DNA of 64,000 bases from Symbiodinium sp. CCMP2592 (Eukaryota; Sar; Dinophyceae; Suessiales; Symbiodiniaceae), in the NCBI GenBank assembly GCA_905221615.1, contig CAJNDT010000335.1, forward strand, positions 467,864-531,863, written 5' to 3'. Both the position numbers and the translations under genes were made by a program. Under the pieces are notes generated by a model, which ran no database searches, was not told the origin of the DNA, and saw only the letters and a program-made list of their open reading frames with translations. Shown piece by piece: positions 22,170-35,267 of the stretch; position 1 is the first letter of the stretch; every line of letters begins with the position of its first letter.

Positions 22170-22530
22170 TTATGTAAACATAGTATCAACAATAACTAAT
22201 ACTAGTGACAATGGTAAGAATAGTACTACTAGCGATATTCGCAATAATAACAATAAGAATAAGAACAAGATCAACGAGAATAACAACAGCACAATACCAC
22301 AATAATGCAACAGCACAAGAACACGAATAACAATAACAAAACCAATCACGCTATAAATAACAACGAGTAATGGTAACAGTGATTGTAATATTAACAAAAG
22401 TAACAATAACAGGAACATCGATAATATGGGTAGTAGGTAATACTATCATAGTGATAATATGAACAGGAATACATAATCATATTCACAATCTGTCAGAATA
22501 CTGATCATAATCATCATAACAACAATCTTA
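22170..22530. repeat. Imperfect AAC/AAT-rich tract
   Basis: About 360 bp of AACAAT- and AATAGT-like words with little other sequence. The Leu/Val-rich minus-strand frame across it is a translation of the repeat. Confidence 0.75.
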
Positions 22531-23427
22531 AGCTCTAAACCCTTGAACCTGTCAACCCTAGACTGCCCTGAAGCTTTCGAATCCGAGGCTGGTGCTGGCG
22601 AGGAGGTCCGCGTGCCTGGTCAAGCACAATTCGAAGCGGTTGGGGATGTTCCACACAAGCAACGCTGCGTTCATACATTGGTTTGGGGCTTGGGGTTTGG
22701 GGCTGCCATGTCATAGCAGGACCTAAATTGGCTTCGGCCATCCGAACTGGGCCGAAGCTTTTGTGGCATAGCGCGCAGCCAGAGCTAAACCGGGCTGACG
22801 TGTTTCGATATTCGCAAGCAAAACCTAAAGCCAAAAGCGTAATCCCAAGAGCCCTAAACTTTAAACCTTGATTATATTTTAACACCAAAACTCAAAATCC
22901 AAAAGACGAAACCTGAAACACTAAACAATAAACTCCTAATCCCCACACCCTAACCCCGAAAGACGAAACTGTTGTTGTATTCGTCTTAGGATTGTCAGTA
23001 AGAGTTTTACTTTATTCTTCTTATTATGGATTTCCACCTTCTTAAACCGGGGGTCAAAGGCGCCTGCCCGGGCTGAAGCAAGTGGCCTCTGACACATCGT
23101 CGAAGGCCAGGTCCTTTTCCGGAAATAGTAATTAATAGTAATGGTACTATAGTAATGTAGTAGTATATAGTAATATAGTAGTACTGATAATAGGAGTCTG
23201 AAAGTAATAAAGGCTGGTAAGGGCTTCAAAGCTTTGAGACGGTTCGGGGATCTAAGGATTTAGGTCTTAGGGCAGGCTCTTTCAAGCTTGAATGTGTAGT
23301 AGGCGTTCGGCCATCGAACACCTAAAAGAAGCGTTGACAGGACGGATCCGCCGTTTCGTCGCGGACTGTGCCGTTATCCTCGGAATCCTCAGCATCAACT
23401 AGCTGTCTCGGCCTCAGCGACATCGTC

Positions 23428-23592
23428 ATCGCCATCATCATCATCATCATCATCATCGTCTGTGTCTCTTGTGATGGTGCCGATGATGCTGATCATGATG
23501 GTGATGATGAGGCGGAGGGGAAAGAGGAGGAGGAAGTGAACAGGAGGAGGAGGAGGAGGAGGAGGAGGAGGAGGAGGAGGAGGAGGAGGTCG
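23428..23592. repeat. (ATC)n and (AGG)n trinucleotide tracts
   Basis: An ATC tract (about 23428-23458), GATGATG-like sequence and then about 16 AGG units (about 23540-23590). These translate as poly-Ile, Asp/Glu and poly-Arg and are not taken as coding. Confidence 0.85.
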
Positions 23593-24189
23593 AGGAAAAG
23601 GACGACGGCATTTTGTGGAGCCTCAACTAATCTTCTTCTGTTGTACACAGAGAACCGTCAAAGTGAAGCATGCCCGCTGTTAGAAGTCTAAACAATGCCG
23701 GAGCCTTACCCTTCGACGGCACTGGACCATGACCCCCACTGTCCTAAAAGTCTTAGAACTTGCAATAGACCCAATACTCAGCCAAGATCACGGCTGAGCT
23801 ATGCACTTGCGTGTTGATGGCGGCTGGCACTCGCCCTGACGCAGCAGAAGAGCAACAGAAGACAGAAGCACCCTTTCAACCCCTGAAAGAAATTTGGGGC
23901 TGAAGAACGAATAAGTAGTATGCACGCTTGAGTTCAGTTTGGGGTGTGCCGTGAAGATCCAAAAGCCTGAAACTGAAATTTGGAACTAACTTGGAAGCTG
24001 TGACATCCCTGACACCCTCCAAACCCCCAATAAGGGGCTTAAGAATTGGTTGGGCTATTTTGCTCAGTTGTAGTATGAAATAGAGACCATGTGGGGATAT
24101 AATTACAAATGAATATACATTGAACCCTAAACCCAGTGGGCCCATGAAGTATTTCCTACACGACCCGCGGAAGGAATATGGACTGATCC

Positions 24190-24191
<2 letters not shown>

Positions 24192-24234
<43 letters not shown>

Positions 24235-24240
24235 CGCTCT
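24192..24240. repeat. (CT)n microsatellite
   Basis: About 45 bp of CT units with two interruptions. Confidence 0.9.
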
Positions 24241-25225
24241 CCAGACGGACAATGTGGGTCTGGATTCATGGCTTGAGATGCAGCTGTTCGATTTAACACC
24301 CTAAATCTTAAACACTAACCCCAAACCACAAACCTTAAATTTTGGAAGGCTTGCGCCTAAGTGCGCCAGCGCAGGTTGTTGTTTAACGAGCAGAAGGAAA
24401 GCTCGATTGAAGACAAGCAACCGGCAGCCACAATTCAGTTTAAGCAAATTTAATTGGGAATTTTTACTTCTCCTATATACAATAGAGCTCAAGGTAACGT
24501 AAACGGAAACAAACAAACCAACCAACATATTGAAGAAAATCCAAGCAATAAGCCCGAACAGAGGCTTAAGTAAATTGAACGCACTGAAGCAGGGTCAGGG
24601 CAGGGCAGCGGGAGCAAGCACAGCAGGGCAGGGCGCAGGGCACAGAACGCAAGGGGCAAGGGGAAGGGGCAGGGGGCAGGGGGCAAGGGGCAGGGCAGGG
24701 GGCAAAGTTTCGGGGGTGGTTTTGCGCTAGGAAACAGAAATTGCTTCAAATTGCTAGAAAGCGGAATTGGTCGGGGCCCCAGCACTGCGCTGGCGAACCC
24801 AAAGCCTGAAACCCTAAACCCTACATACCAAGACCTTTAGGCTTTGGGATTCGGTTCAGGGTTTGGGCGTGGGCTCAGCTCGCTGGTGGAAATATGTCGG
24901 GTCGCAGCTGAAAGCCATGGTGCACGAGTCTCCTGCAAACGGGCACCAGTGATGGGAGGCCAAGAGGGGGGTTTAAGATTCTTGGGGTAGGGATTCCTTG
25001 ACATGAACCCTATTATGGGAACCCTAATCCCTACTAAACCCCCATAGGCTAAAACCCCTTTTGGCCTCCTATGAACCAGGTTCAGGGTTTTGGGTTCTGG
25101 GTTATAGGGGTTAGGACATAGAGAAAGGAGTCTCGGTTTCGGGCTTGCGGTTTAGAGGGCTTGGGGTATACTGCAATCGCCCGAAGGTGTGCCCTCCCAG
25201 GAGTTTCTGATGTGGGGGCCTGAAT

Positions 25226-25313
25226 GATTAGAACAGGATTTTGGGGGTTCCTTATTACAACTGTAGTACAATATACCACCGAACCCTATTCTTATTCCTA
25301 AGCCGCCTATATT
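25226..25313. repeat. MITE family C-like foldback element
   Basis: It begins with the family's GGGGGCCTGAATGATTAGAA arm and contains the GGGGTTCCTTATTACAACTGTAGTA core. The right arm TATTCTTATTCCTAAG-like sequence is the approximate inverted complement. The copy is diverged. Confidence 0.55.
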
Positions 25314-25462
25314 ACCCCATTTGGCTCGTCTCGCCTTCGTCCGTCCTTGATACGGCCACGCCGGCTGCTCGCCTCCGCCTGAGCTCTGACTCCAGGTGGC
25401 CAAGCAGGGTTTAGGGGTTTGTGAGGGTTTTGGGGGCTTCGGGAGCTTCGCAAAACTTTGCT

Positions 25463-25493
25463 GAAACCCTAAACCCTAAACCCTAAACCCCAA
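25463..25493. repeat. Interstitial CCCTAAA array
   Basis: Four tandem CCCTAAA-type units. They are identical to the telomere repeat known for dinoflagellates and plants, here far from any chromosome end that can be seen. Confidence 0.9.
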
Positions 25494-25897
25494 AGTCCCA
25501 AAGCATTCGAGTCCGATGGCCTTGAACAGAAACTAGGGGCCCCCGAAATCTAACTGGGCTTCTTGGGCTTCGGGTTACGTCGTAGGTTCGCGGTTTGAGA
25601 TTGTAGGCCTTTGGGGCTTTAGGGCTTCATGCTTAATGCTGAGGGCTTCCGGGCTTCTCGTGCCGTGGCTCAGCGATACTGAACCCTTACATAAACCATG
25701 GAAAGGCATTCTGCCTGCAGATCATGACTCGAACCCATGGCAAATATCGGGTGCCTTCTTGTTGCGCTTGCATTTGTCCACCGTCTCCCCAAAGCCTTTA
25801 ACCAGTCACCCCTCCCCCTTCACCCCAAATCCTATTAATTCTAAGACTCCGCCAGGCGCCTTCTCAAAAAAAATTGACTAAAGAACCCCCCCCCCGT

Positions 25898-26417
<520 letters not shown>

Positions 26418-26519
26418 GTAGGAACCCCACCAAACCCTAAACCCCAAACCCAGAAACCGAGGTCCCCACAGCTCTTGGATGTGCTTCATCGAGGCAGCCT
26501 GGCAGGATCCCAGAAGAGT

Positions 26520-26830
26520 AGCTCCAGGGTTTCGGGTTTAGGGCTTTAGGGTTTTTAGGGCTTTAGGGCTTTAGGTTTTAGGGTTTTAGGGTCTTGGGTA
26601 TTTAGGGTTTTAGAGTTTTAGGGTTCTAGGGTTTTAGGGTCTAGGGTTTTAGGTTAATTCGAATACGGGTACTGGAACAATTGACAGCTTATACATATTG
26701 AACCCAAAGAAGCGGTATTGTCTTGTTACATCCGGTATGAGCTCACCGCGGATGCTCTTTTGAGAAGCCCTAAACCCGAAACCCTAAACCCTAAACCCCA
26801 AACCCTAAACCCCGAACCTTAAACCCTAAG
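26520..26830. repeat. Decayed telomeric arrays in opposite orientations
   Basis: TTTAGGG/TTTTAGGG units fill about 26520-26655, and CCCTAAA units fill about 26768-26830. The two arrays face opposite ways, separated by about 110 bp of unique sequence. Confidence 0.85.
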
Positions 26831-27758
26831 CCGACACAGCCAGGAGCGCTGATCTAACCCCCAAAAAGCCTGAAGACTGAACCCTAACCCTAACCCCACA
26901 GCCCTAAACGATAGCCCCAAACCCTATTCTAACTATCAAGGCCCCTATACCATAGAACCCTTCTATAGTAGACCCGTTATAGGCCCCCTTTGAGCAACCG
27001 TAAGCCCAGCTCAAACGGGAACTTTTGAGGGAACCCGGGCTCCGGAAGCAGCCCCAAACGCGCCCCGCAAAGCCCCCGGGGATGATCTGCCAAATGCTTC
27101 TTATACAGTACCCGATTATAGATCCCTTACAGTAACCTTTCACCCCCTTTAAAGGAACCCTAAAACTCTCTTTTTCAACAACCGGGCCCCAAAAAGTTCA
27201 AGCTTTCTAAGATGGAGCTATTATATCAGGCTAAACCGTTTTAGGTCCCCCCGTTCACTATCTAAGACGAAGGGCTATGAGTCGGGATTTTTGCGTTGAT
27301 CACAAGTGTCATGACCATACTCTCTTCGACCAAGGGCTACGAACCCTAAATCTTTGAGGTTTAGGGGCTCAGGGTTCAAGGGTTCAAGGGTTGAGTGCCT
27401 AGGGCTCCTTTAGATGTTTAGGCTTAGGGCTCGAAACTCCTAACCTGCACTACTGTACCCCCCCTTAGAACCATAATAAAAGTAATATTTTGAAATTCTC
27501 TTGAGTTTTATACGAACTAGGAGACTATAGACTTTACTATAAACTGTTACGGCACTTGGAATCTGGAAGCAGTATTTGTAACAACCGATGCAGACAGCTG
27601 CTGAAGTTGTTGCAGCGATAAAGATCTGAAACATCATTCGTCAATCTGAAAAGACGTGATCACTAGCACAAGTGCAAGCATAAAGCGAACAATGTCCATG
27701 CATGGACATGGCTCAACAACTCAGCATCCCATACCTTGCCGGTCCGCTCGATTTAAAT

Positions 27759-27858
27759 GGGTGGTTGTCAAAATTAAGGTCCCTTTTTGGGTACCCTAAA
27801 TATGAGGTGCCGTATTATAATAGGACCCAAAAAGGAACCCTAATATTGACAACCACCC
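27759..27858. repeat. MITE family B copy 1 (100 bp)
   Basis: A foldback element with terminal inverted repeats GGGTGGTTGTCAA / TTGACAACCACCC, inner arms GGTCCCTTTTTGGG / CCCAAAAAGG and a short AT-rich loop containing GGTGCCGTATTATAAT. The flanks AAAT and ATAT are an imperfect 4-bp target duplication. Confidence 0.9.
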
Positions 27859-27950
27859 ATATAAATTTGCAGGCGAAAAAGGCCAGGATGACCGCAGTTT
27901 GGTCGAGGTAGTCCGTGGCACGCCTCGTAGAGACGGTGTACGCCAGCGCA

Positions 27951-28069
27951 TACTATAGGGGCCTTAATAATTAGAATAGGGTTTCGGGGCCCATTATACC
28001 ATAATCATAATAAGGAACCCTCAAATTAGTAAAATACTAGTACTGGTAATTATGAAGGCCGCTATAGTA
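27951..28069. repeat. MITE family C copy
   Basis: Terminal inverted repeats TACTATAGGGGCCTTAATAA at the left and TTATGAAGGCCGCTATAGTA at the right enclose GGGTTTCGGGGCCCATTATA and an AT-rich centre. Confidence 0.85.
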
Positions 28070-28451
28070 CACAAGATCGATGTTCGTTTAAGGTTTATAC
28101 GCCGAGGCTTAGAGCTTGGGTTTGGAAGTGGTATGGAGTACACCTTGGGTGTAATCTGCGGTGCCGTGGCGGAGGTTTTGGTAGACACAGTCATAAGCAT
28201 GCTTGCAGCAAAAGCTGTGATACCCTCAATGAGAATGAGTACCACATGCTTTGAGTGAAGATGTTGGCATGTTGGTGAGTGCTGTTGGTGTTGGCTCTGA
28301 GTTGTTGAGCATGGCGGGCATGACGCTGAAAGTGCCGGTGCTGATGTTGAAACCGATGATAGACGAAGCCCGGGGTGGACTTGCTGAGGAGGAAGAATCA
28401 GACGATGATGGCCCTGGCGATGACGATGACGACGATGGCGGACCCCCATAT

Positions 28452-28552
28452 GGGTGATTGTCAAAATCAGGGTCCCTTTTTGGATACCCTAACTATTAGG
28501 TGCCGTACTATATTAGGGACCCAAAAAGGGGCCATAATTTTGTCAACCGCCC
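28452..28552. repeat. MITE family B copy 2 (101 bp)
   Basis: Same arms as the copy at 27759, 600 bp away and in the same orientation, with a perfect ATAT duplication on both sides. Terminal repeats are GGGTGATTGTCAA / TTGTCAACCGCCC. Confidence 0.9.
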
Positions 28553-30345
28553 ATATGAAACTGACCACATGCTCGGGGCCTATCAGTCAAACCCAAAGCC
28601 AGCCTGCTCAGCATCTCCAGCTCAATGAGCGTTTGCTCCATAATCTGGCGGTGCAAGCTGCAACGGTACCGATGGGCTTTGGGGCTTGGAGGGCTTGGCG
28701 TATGAGATCAGAGTTAAAAGGGGGGATTCTTTACGGTCGGCTATCCCAGCACGAAAGGTTTGGGGTCTTGGGCCAAGCATGCTGAGGTCCAGCATGCAGC
28801 ATCGCCCGGTATTCTTGGTGCGATCGTTGCATCCGGCTGCAGGAGCAACCCGTCGGGTTTCCTTACGAACCGCCCCGCAACGTAGCCGAGAGGGTTTAGG
28901 GTGGGTTAGAAGGCTTAGCGTTTAAGGTTGAGATTTCGGGTTTGGGGTTGAGAGGCGTAGGGGGTGAGTCGCATTATTCACCCTAAACCCGAAAACGCAA
29001 AACTCTAACTCTACACACGAAGACATGCGATATGCCTGAGCACCATTGAAGCCTACTCCCGCCCACTGTAGCCTGTTTGAGCTCCTTGAAGTCCGGGGAG
29101 ACCGAGGTGGCAACAGCCGCGGATGGCAACTCCTAGAGATATCCAGGGCTTTCGGATTTGTGGTTTTGTGGTTTTGGGATGTTTTTTGTTTAAGGTCTGG
29201 GGTGATTTGTTTTGAATGTGGATGGCCTTCTCAAGTTGGATACCTTCTTTGGGTCGACTGCAACACAAGATACAGCTCAATTGAACGGCTCGCTGTTTAG
29301 GCTCCTACGATCGTAACTGCATGCAATAGAGCAGCTCTCTAGTTCGTGGCTTTAAGTGCTCATCACACTAACAAATCGAACACGCCCGGAAGAGTGGCGA
29401 TTCCAGTAGTGCGAACAAGCAATATCAAGCACAGCAAGGTGGGGATCATGTGGGCAAACAACTTTCGAGACGAGGCCCATCAACAGCAAATATGCCAGTA
29501 TGCCTTCGGCTCTCCACCCCACGATAAAACAACTTGCATCCCAAACGATGAACCCTACACCCTACAAACCCAAAGCGTGGCGGCCCCCCTAAACTACCCT
29601 AAACCCTAAACCGATCCCGTTCTCAGCACGAAGCTCGGAACTTCCCCTGTGCCACCAAGCCCAGCCACAGCCCCTGCAAGCCCTTCTAGTACCCCTGTTT
29701 TAGCAAACTCGTACCCTTAAGGAACCCTTAAAGTGCATTCATGGTGTCCATATGGACCCTCATAATACACCTATAGATCCCTTTATTGAAATCTGAGACC
29801 TAAGAGACCCTGAGATAACCCTTATGGTACCCTTTTAGAACCCATCAAGAAACCTGCGCACGCTTGTAGCACCGTTGCAGCCCTCATAAAGAAAACTAAG
29901 ACTAATCCTGATTCCCTTCCTAAACCCTAAACCCTAAACTCCACGCGACATTTGGCCACCGACCTCCTTTGGTGCCGGGTGAAGCGTGACTTGCGCATCC
30001 AGGCCTGAGCGCTGTCTTCGGCCCCCTTCGTTATGTTGAAGTGCCCTTGTGGAGGTTTGCGCGTTTAGGATTTAAAGCTTCTTGGGGTTTTAGACTTTAT
30101 AGGGTTTTAGTGTTAGAAGGTCTTTCTGTGTGCTATGGCTGTTAAGTGTTCGGTATGAAAGGGTTGCCTCAAGCGCAGAACTCACAAAGTCACAAAGTCC
30201 CAACGCCCTGAAGCCCAAACCCCCACATCCCACCACCCAGAAGACCGGGGATCGCCGAAGCCCCAATTTGGGGTTGTTGAGCAGTCCCTCAGGTTCGGGT
30301 ATTCTTTAGATGATATAATACGGCACCTAGAACTTATATAGTGAG

Positions 30346-30443
30346 CCCCAGAAAGTTGGAACATTGATTTTGGAAGATTCTTGCTGGGATTCCCTATACT
30401 TTACTTTAAGGGCACGAGGATACTGATGTTCCAACTTTCTGGC
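30346..30443. repeat. MITE family I copy 1
   Basis: Terminal inverted repeats CCAGAAAGTTGGAACAT / ATGTTCCAACTTTCTGG. The right arm matches the one ending near 49793. A family B right half (CCCAAAAAAGGGGCCCTAAT...) follows at about 30459-30494. Confidence 0.8.
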
Positions 30444-30583
30444 TTCTACAATAGATTACCCAAAAAAGGGGCCCTAATTTTGAAAACCACCCAGATGGCA
30501 CTGGCAGAGCAGGATCGGCAATCAGTGTACTGGGCTTCGCGGTTTCTTGGACTGATCACACCTCTACCCCTCCACCCCCCCCT

Positions 30584-30680
30584 GTTTAGGGTTTAGGGTT
30601 TTAGGGTTTAGGGTCTAGAGTCTAGGGATTAGAATTTAAGGGTTTAGGGTTTAGGGTTTAAGGGTTTAGGGTGCAGCACT
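30584..30680. repeat. Interstitial TTTAGGG array
   Basis: About twelve TTTAGGG-type units with variants, followed by decayed CCCTAAA words near 30690. Confidence 0.85.
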
Positions 30681-30863
30681 CCAAACCCTCTAAACCCTGT
30701 TCCCTCAGGCAACCTATGAGTCGGAACAGTCCGGGGCGGCCGCGGCGCACAATCTGGGACAAGCTTTCCACCTTGCACTGGACTGAACCCTCAAAATCCC
30801 TGAACCCTGTAGCCAGCCTTGTATGCTTTGAAGGTTAGACCAAAGAGGAGGGAAAAAGGCTGC

Positions 30864-30866
<3 letters not shown>

Positions 30867-30894
<28 letters not shown>
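30867..30894. repeat. (GA)n microsatellite
   Basis: About 14 GA units. Confidence 0.9.
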
Positions 30895-31339
30895 CAAACC
30901 AGCTAGAGTGGGGAGGGGAAAACAGCCAAAGTTTAGGAATATCAACATGATAGGGAAACCTAGGGAAAAATGCTGGTTATCTGGCTTCTATGCTAGGGGT
31001 GTTCAGTGTTCAGCAGCTTACAGAGGTGTGTGGCTTGCTGGTTGGGAGCTGGTGTTCCGGTTTTGGAGGGGTCATTTCGTACACCTCCATGTGAAGGCTT
31101 TATTGGATGGCGAACAGCGGGGATCTGAACAGTTAGCCTCAAAAAGCCATCATATCCCCAGGTGCAGTATACTAGGTGCTACAACAATCCACCCTCAGTG
31201 TTAGTAGGTCAGGTGCTAACCCTAAACCCTAAACCCCTAAGCCAACTTATATCGGAGAGACTGATGTTCTGCCCTGATGCGGTCTTCAGCTGGTGGTCAC
31301 GGCTTTTCCCGAAATACTCCAGCGAGAGCACTGCAAGAA

Positions 31340-31431
31340 AGGGGCCTTTAAAACTATAAGAAGGTTTTGGGGCATATTATACTATAATCAGGAGCCCCCA
31401 CAATTGGTGTTTGGAAATTCTTTAGGCCCCT
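31340..31431. repeat. MITE family C copy
   Basis: Left arm GGGGCCTTTAAAACTATAAG, core TTTTGGGGCATATTATACTA shared with the copy at 32169, right arm ending TTTAGGCCCC. Confidence 0.7.
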
Positions 31432-31522
31432 ATATTATGTGAAGGAGCACTTGCGTTGGATGACCCATTAAAGCCGCCTGAATATGGACACGCTTCCGGC
31501 ATCAGAGGTCGATTGAAAGCCC

Positions 31523-31640
31523 AAAGCCCTAAACCCTGCACCCTAAACCCTAAAACCCTAAACCCTGAAACACTTAACCCTAAAACCCTAGACCCTAAAA
31601 CCCTAATGCGCTAAACCCCAAAACCCTAAACCCTACCGCC
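31523..31640. repeat. Interstitial CCCTAAA array
   Basis: About fifteen CCCTAAA/CCCTAAAA units with point changes. A short opposite-facing array lies at about 31770-31800. Confidence 0.85.
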
Positions 31641-31956
31641 AGCCCAAGCCTTCTCTTCCTGGCGCTGTGCTTCAGCACGCTGTCTGCGAAGGTCGCCACG
31701 AAGCTCCTCTCCGGCAGCTTTGGTTTAGGGTGTAGGACTTCGGGTTAAGCGTTTACGGTTTAGCTTGGGGTTCAGGGCTTAGGGCTTAGGGTTTAGGGTA
31801 CGGGGATGTTTCTACGGTGTGACAAGACCTAGGGCGGCCCGACACTAATCACGGTTGCTCGCGCAGTACAGCCAACCCTGACTTTGTTGCGGACCTCTGG
31901 TGAACATAAGTGGTACGCCGTTGACTCAAGCGCAAATATGCTTGGAGGCTCCTGGG

Positions 31957-32049
31957 CAGTTATAAGTTATAAGTGGAGTTATAAGTAGGGTTCTAGACTC
32001 GATTAGGGACCATTATAACCCTACTTATAACCACCCATGAACCTTCAAG
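31957..32049. repeat. MITE family E copy (left end short)
   Basis: Palindromic GTTATAAGT-type arms, with the right end CCACCCATGAACCTTCAAG characteristic of the family. The left terminal GGAGGTTCATGGG is mostly lost. Confidence 0.7.
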
Positions 32050-32168
32050 TCCTAAATCCTCAACCTTCAACTCCAGCCCTGAGCACCTGAACCCACCTAG
32101 ACCCTGAACAGCCTGATGTGCTAAACGCGGAAGGATGGCTCCCGCACCCAAGCCCCAAACCCCACTGT

Positions 32169-32264
32169 AGGGGCCTTGGTAACTAGCATGGGGTTTTGGG
32201 GCATATTATACTATAACCATAGTAAGGCCCCCACACAACAGTATGGGTAGTTGTTAAGGCCCCA
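32169..32264. repeat. MITE family C copy
   Basis: Left arm GGGGCCTTGGTAACTAGCAT, core GGGGCATATTATACTATAAC and right arm TTGTTAAGGCCCC. Confidence 0.75.
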
Positions 32265-34060
32265 AAGCCTATGGCTCCTGCACCAACTGCTCCAGGTTGG
32301 AGATCCTGCAGTGGCATGCGGCTCTGAGAGTACATCCTCGCATACAATAAGACAATAAGCAGAAAGGCTACGGGTTGTGGTTTACGGCGAGCCCAGAAAC
32401 GCCCTTGCAAAGAGGCCTTATATGGTCCTTAATAGTGGGTAGGGGGGGGGGGGTACCATAAAGGGTAGTTCTTGGGGGCCTAGGTACGGGGTTGAAGGTT
32501 TAGGGCTTGGGGTTTGGGAGCTTTGGGGCTTGGGGTTTGAGGGGACGTCGTTCTGAAGTCTTCTTGGCTCTGGTTCATCTCTGTTTAAAGTTTAACTATG
32601 GATCGCAAGAAATCACGCAAACGAACGCAGGGCTCTGGACTTGCAGTTTCTCAGTGCGCTGCAAGTTTGGCGTGTTTCTGGTCGTCTTGGCTTTATTATT
32701 GAAGCAGAGCGTGAGAGTTTAGGTACCAGAGTAATCCGGATACTTGCTATGAGACTTATCATCGTCCTGGTCTTGGCCTGGCCTATACACGACAAGACAA
32801 CAGCCGGCCTTGCATACTTACAAGAAGGACTGAAAAACCAGGACACCGGGTTTCAGTCACGTCCGAAGGGAAGCCAAAAGACTCCCCGAGCAGCGTTGCT
32901 ATGCAGTCTCAGACGCCGAAGCCTTGCAAGACGGCTTCCGAAACCCTGAACCCTAAAACTGCGTCGAACCGCATCGTAACGAATCGGATGCAACCACACC
33001 GAAAGTTCCCCGACTTGCAGAAAGCCGTGAAGTACGACTCGCGTTTAATTGCTGGCCCAGAACTTGCTTCATATGGGGCATAAGTGCTCGGGGAACTTGT
33101 TTTGAGGCAATCGCTGTTACAACACACACTGTGACAGCCTACTGCGACGCAGCCTAACCTAGCGAATCCGACAAAAACACGCCTCGACTGTACGTACACC
33201 TTCTGCACCAAACATTGAGATCATAATCCCTCAACTCTAAAACTCCCAACCATGGAAACCCGGAAGCATAAGCCTTAAACCTCACACGACCACATAAGCC
33301 GGTAGTTCCTGGCCTTGTGTGGGCTTCCTGAGGAGTTGTCGCAGGTGGAGGTGTCAGTGCTCGGCGGATAGCGGAAGGGACCGGCGGCGTCTGTGCCTGG
33401 TGTTTGGGACTGCAGGGTGCAGGATATAGGGGCTGCGGGTTTAGGATTTACTCGAGAAAGCGAATCCACCACAGCAGCTCCTTTCTGCGAACTCGCCATG
33501 ATGCAGTTCTGGGCGTAGGAGTTACTTCGCAATGCTTTTACGGTGCTATTTTGCCGAGTGGCAGTGATGCAACTTTGCGAAACAGAAAAGAAACGTCTCG
33601 TACATTCTGACACTCGCGACCAGAACGCCCAAGTCTCCGCCTTTTTGGTTAAGGTACGAGTGAATATATGACTATAGAGGTGTTTCTTTGCTGCTGGAGG
33701 GGCATAAGGCTGAAGGACTATAATTCAAAAACAGTGGGATTCATGTAAGGAATCCTGCTAAAGGCCCAAGGTCGCTGAATCAGATTCCTACATTAGGCAC
33801 TAAGAAGTAGGGGAACTATAAATATCACCCTTATTACGGCGGCGGATTCAGCAGATAGAATATTTTTTAAGGAATTCAGCACTCCCCTCCATCTTTGCAT
33901 TCATCTGTGCTACCGCAGCACTCGCCGGTACTCTCCGGCATGTTTCGTGCTATCGCAGCACTTCTTGCCCCCTGCATAAGTGCTATAACAGCACTTGCCG
34001 AGGATTGCGAGCCTGACTCCTGGTGAACAACCAACCCGACACTTTGGGACTTCTGCGTCT

Positions 34061-34091
<31 letters not shown>

Positions 34092-34336
34092 TGTGCCGTA
34101 GGTTCAAGAAAAAGATCAAAAACGCTAGCAAAAGCATACATTCATAAGATATTCTATCTGGACCGTTTGCTCCACGGGACGATTTTGGCCATATTCTGAA
34201 AAAAAATTATCTGCACCGTCGGAAAATATTCTATCTCTCTCCCTTCCTCAAGTTTGTTTCCTCAAAAATCGTCTTTTGCGCATATTCTATCTGCACCGCT
34301 TCGCGTTTTAATATTCTATCTGCTGGGGCGCCGCCG

Positions 34337-34464
34337 TAGGGGACTTACGGCCCTACTTAAAACTAACCATGAACCTCAAAGTAGGCCCTAAACCCTATAC
34401 CCTTATAGAATCCCTATAGATCCCTTTAAAGGGACCCTGATAACTACCCATGAACCTCCAAGTA
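34337..34464. repeat. Two family E right ends with shared internal module
   Basis: Two CCATGAACCTC(C/A)AAGTA ends lie 80 bp apart. Between them is TATAGAATCCCTATAGATCC and CTTTAAAGGGACC, a module also found near 61610-61660 and 63482-63540. Confidence 0.6.
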
Positions 34465-34640
34465 AGTTTGTTTGGTTGAAAGTGTTTGGGACTCTTCCGG
34501 CGTTCGGAGTCCTGGGGCTCCTGGCTGCAGCAAAATCGTGGGTTCATACAGGGGGCCTTAATCATTAGAATAGGGTTCCTTTAAGCGCTCCTTTTAAAGG
34601 GGTCTATAAGGATTACTATGAGGGGTATTGTGGGGGATTT

Positions 34641-34755
34641 AGTATAGGGGCCTTAATCATTAGAAGAGGGTTTTTTGGGGCCCATCTATACTATAGTTAT
34701 AAAATGGAACCCACCCAACATACTGATATAATAGTTATGGAGGCCCCTATAGTAT
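34641..34755. repeat. MITE family C copy (best preserved)
   Basis: Terminal inverted repeats AGTATAGGGGCCTTAATCAT / ATGGAGGCCCCTATAGTAT. The core is GGGGCCCATCTATACTATAG. Confidence 0.85.
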
Positions 34756-35267
34756 AGCCTTGCCAGTTCAGGGTTGAGGCACGAACAAAGCCGCGAATCT
34801 TCGCTGCCAAAAATGTAACTCAGCTAGTGTAACTCTACCTCCCGACCCGAGTCCTATAAAGACTGAACTCCACCTTCAGCCAACACACGGTTTAAAGGCT
34901 CCCTTCCGAAATCTAAAACCCAAAAGGGCTCTTTTTTAACTGCAGTGCCCTTTTTTGGCCATCTTTGCGAGGCTAAACCAGTCCCATTCCAGTCATCCAG
35001 CCAGAATAGAGGGGCCTAAATAATTATGCCCATAATTACGGGGTTCCTTATAGCACAATGGGCCCCTAAACCCCATTCTACTTATTTAAGGCCCCAAAAT
35101 TATCCTCAGTTTTCCCAAAACCATGGGTCCAAAGCCTAGCCCCCCAAGCCCAAAACCCCGAAGACCCAGCCCGAGTTCGTACACCCTAAGCCCCAGACCC
35201 CTTGAAAGAAACCCCGAAACCCGAAACGAACCGTTCAAGGAACCCTCAAAGGCCCAGGCAACTTAAA

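Larger units (their letters stand above)
21180..25890. other. Gene-poor stretch with simple repeats
   Basis: I see no supportable gene. The stretch holds AAC/AAT-rich sequence, trinucleotide tracts, a CT tract, GGCAGG-rich sequence at about 24590-24715 and scattered decayed telomeric words. Asp/Glu- and Arg-rich frames over 23.4-23.6 kb come from the trinucleotide repeats. Confidence 0.5.

Noticed and set aside
28021-28464. Asp-rich plus frame and Ser/His-rich minus frame near 28.1-28.46 kb
   Set aside because: Neither has a recognisable domain, and the GATGACGATGACGAC stretch is simple-repeat-like; the interval is flanked and partly overlapped by MITEs.
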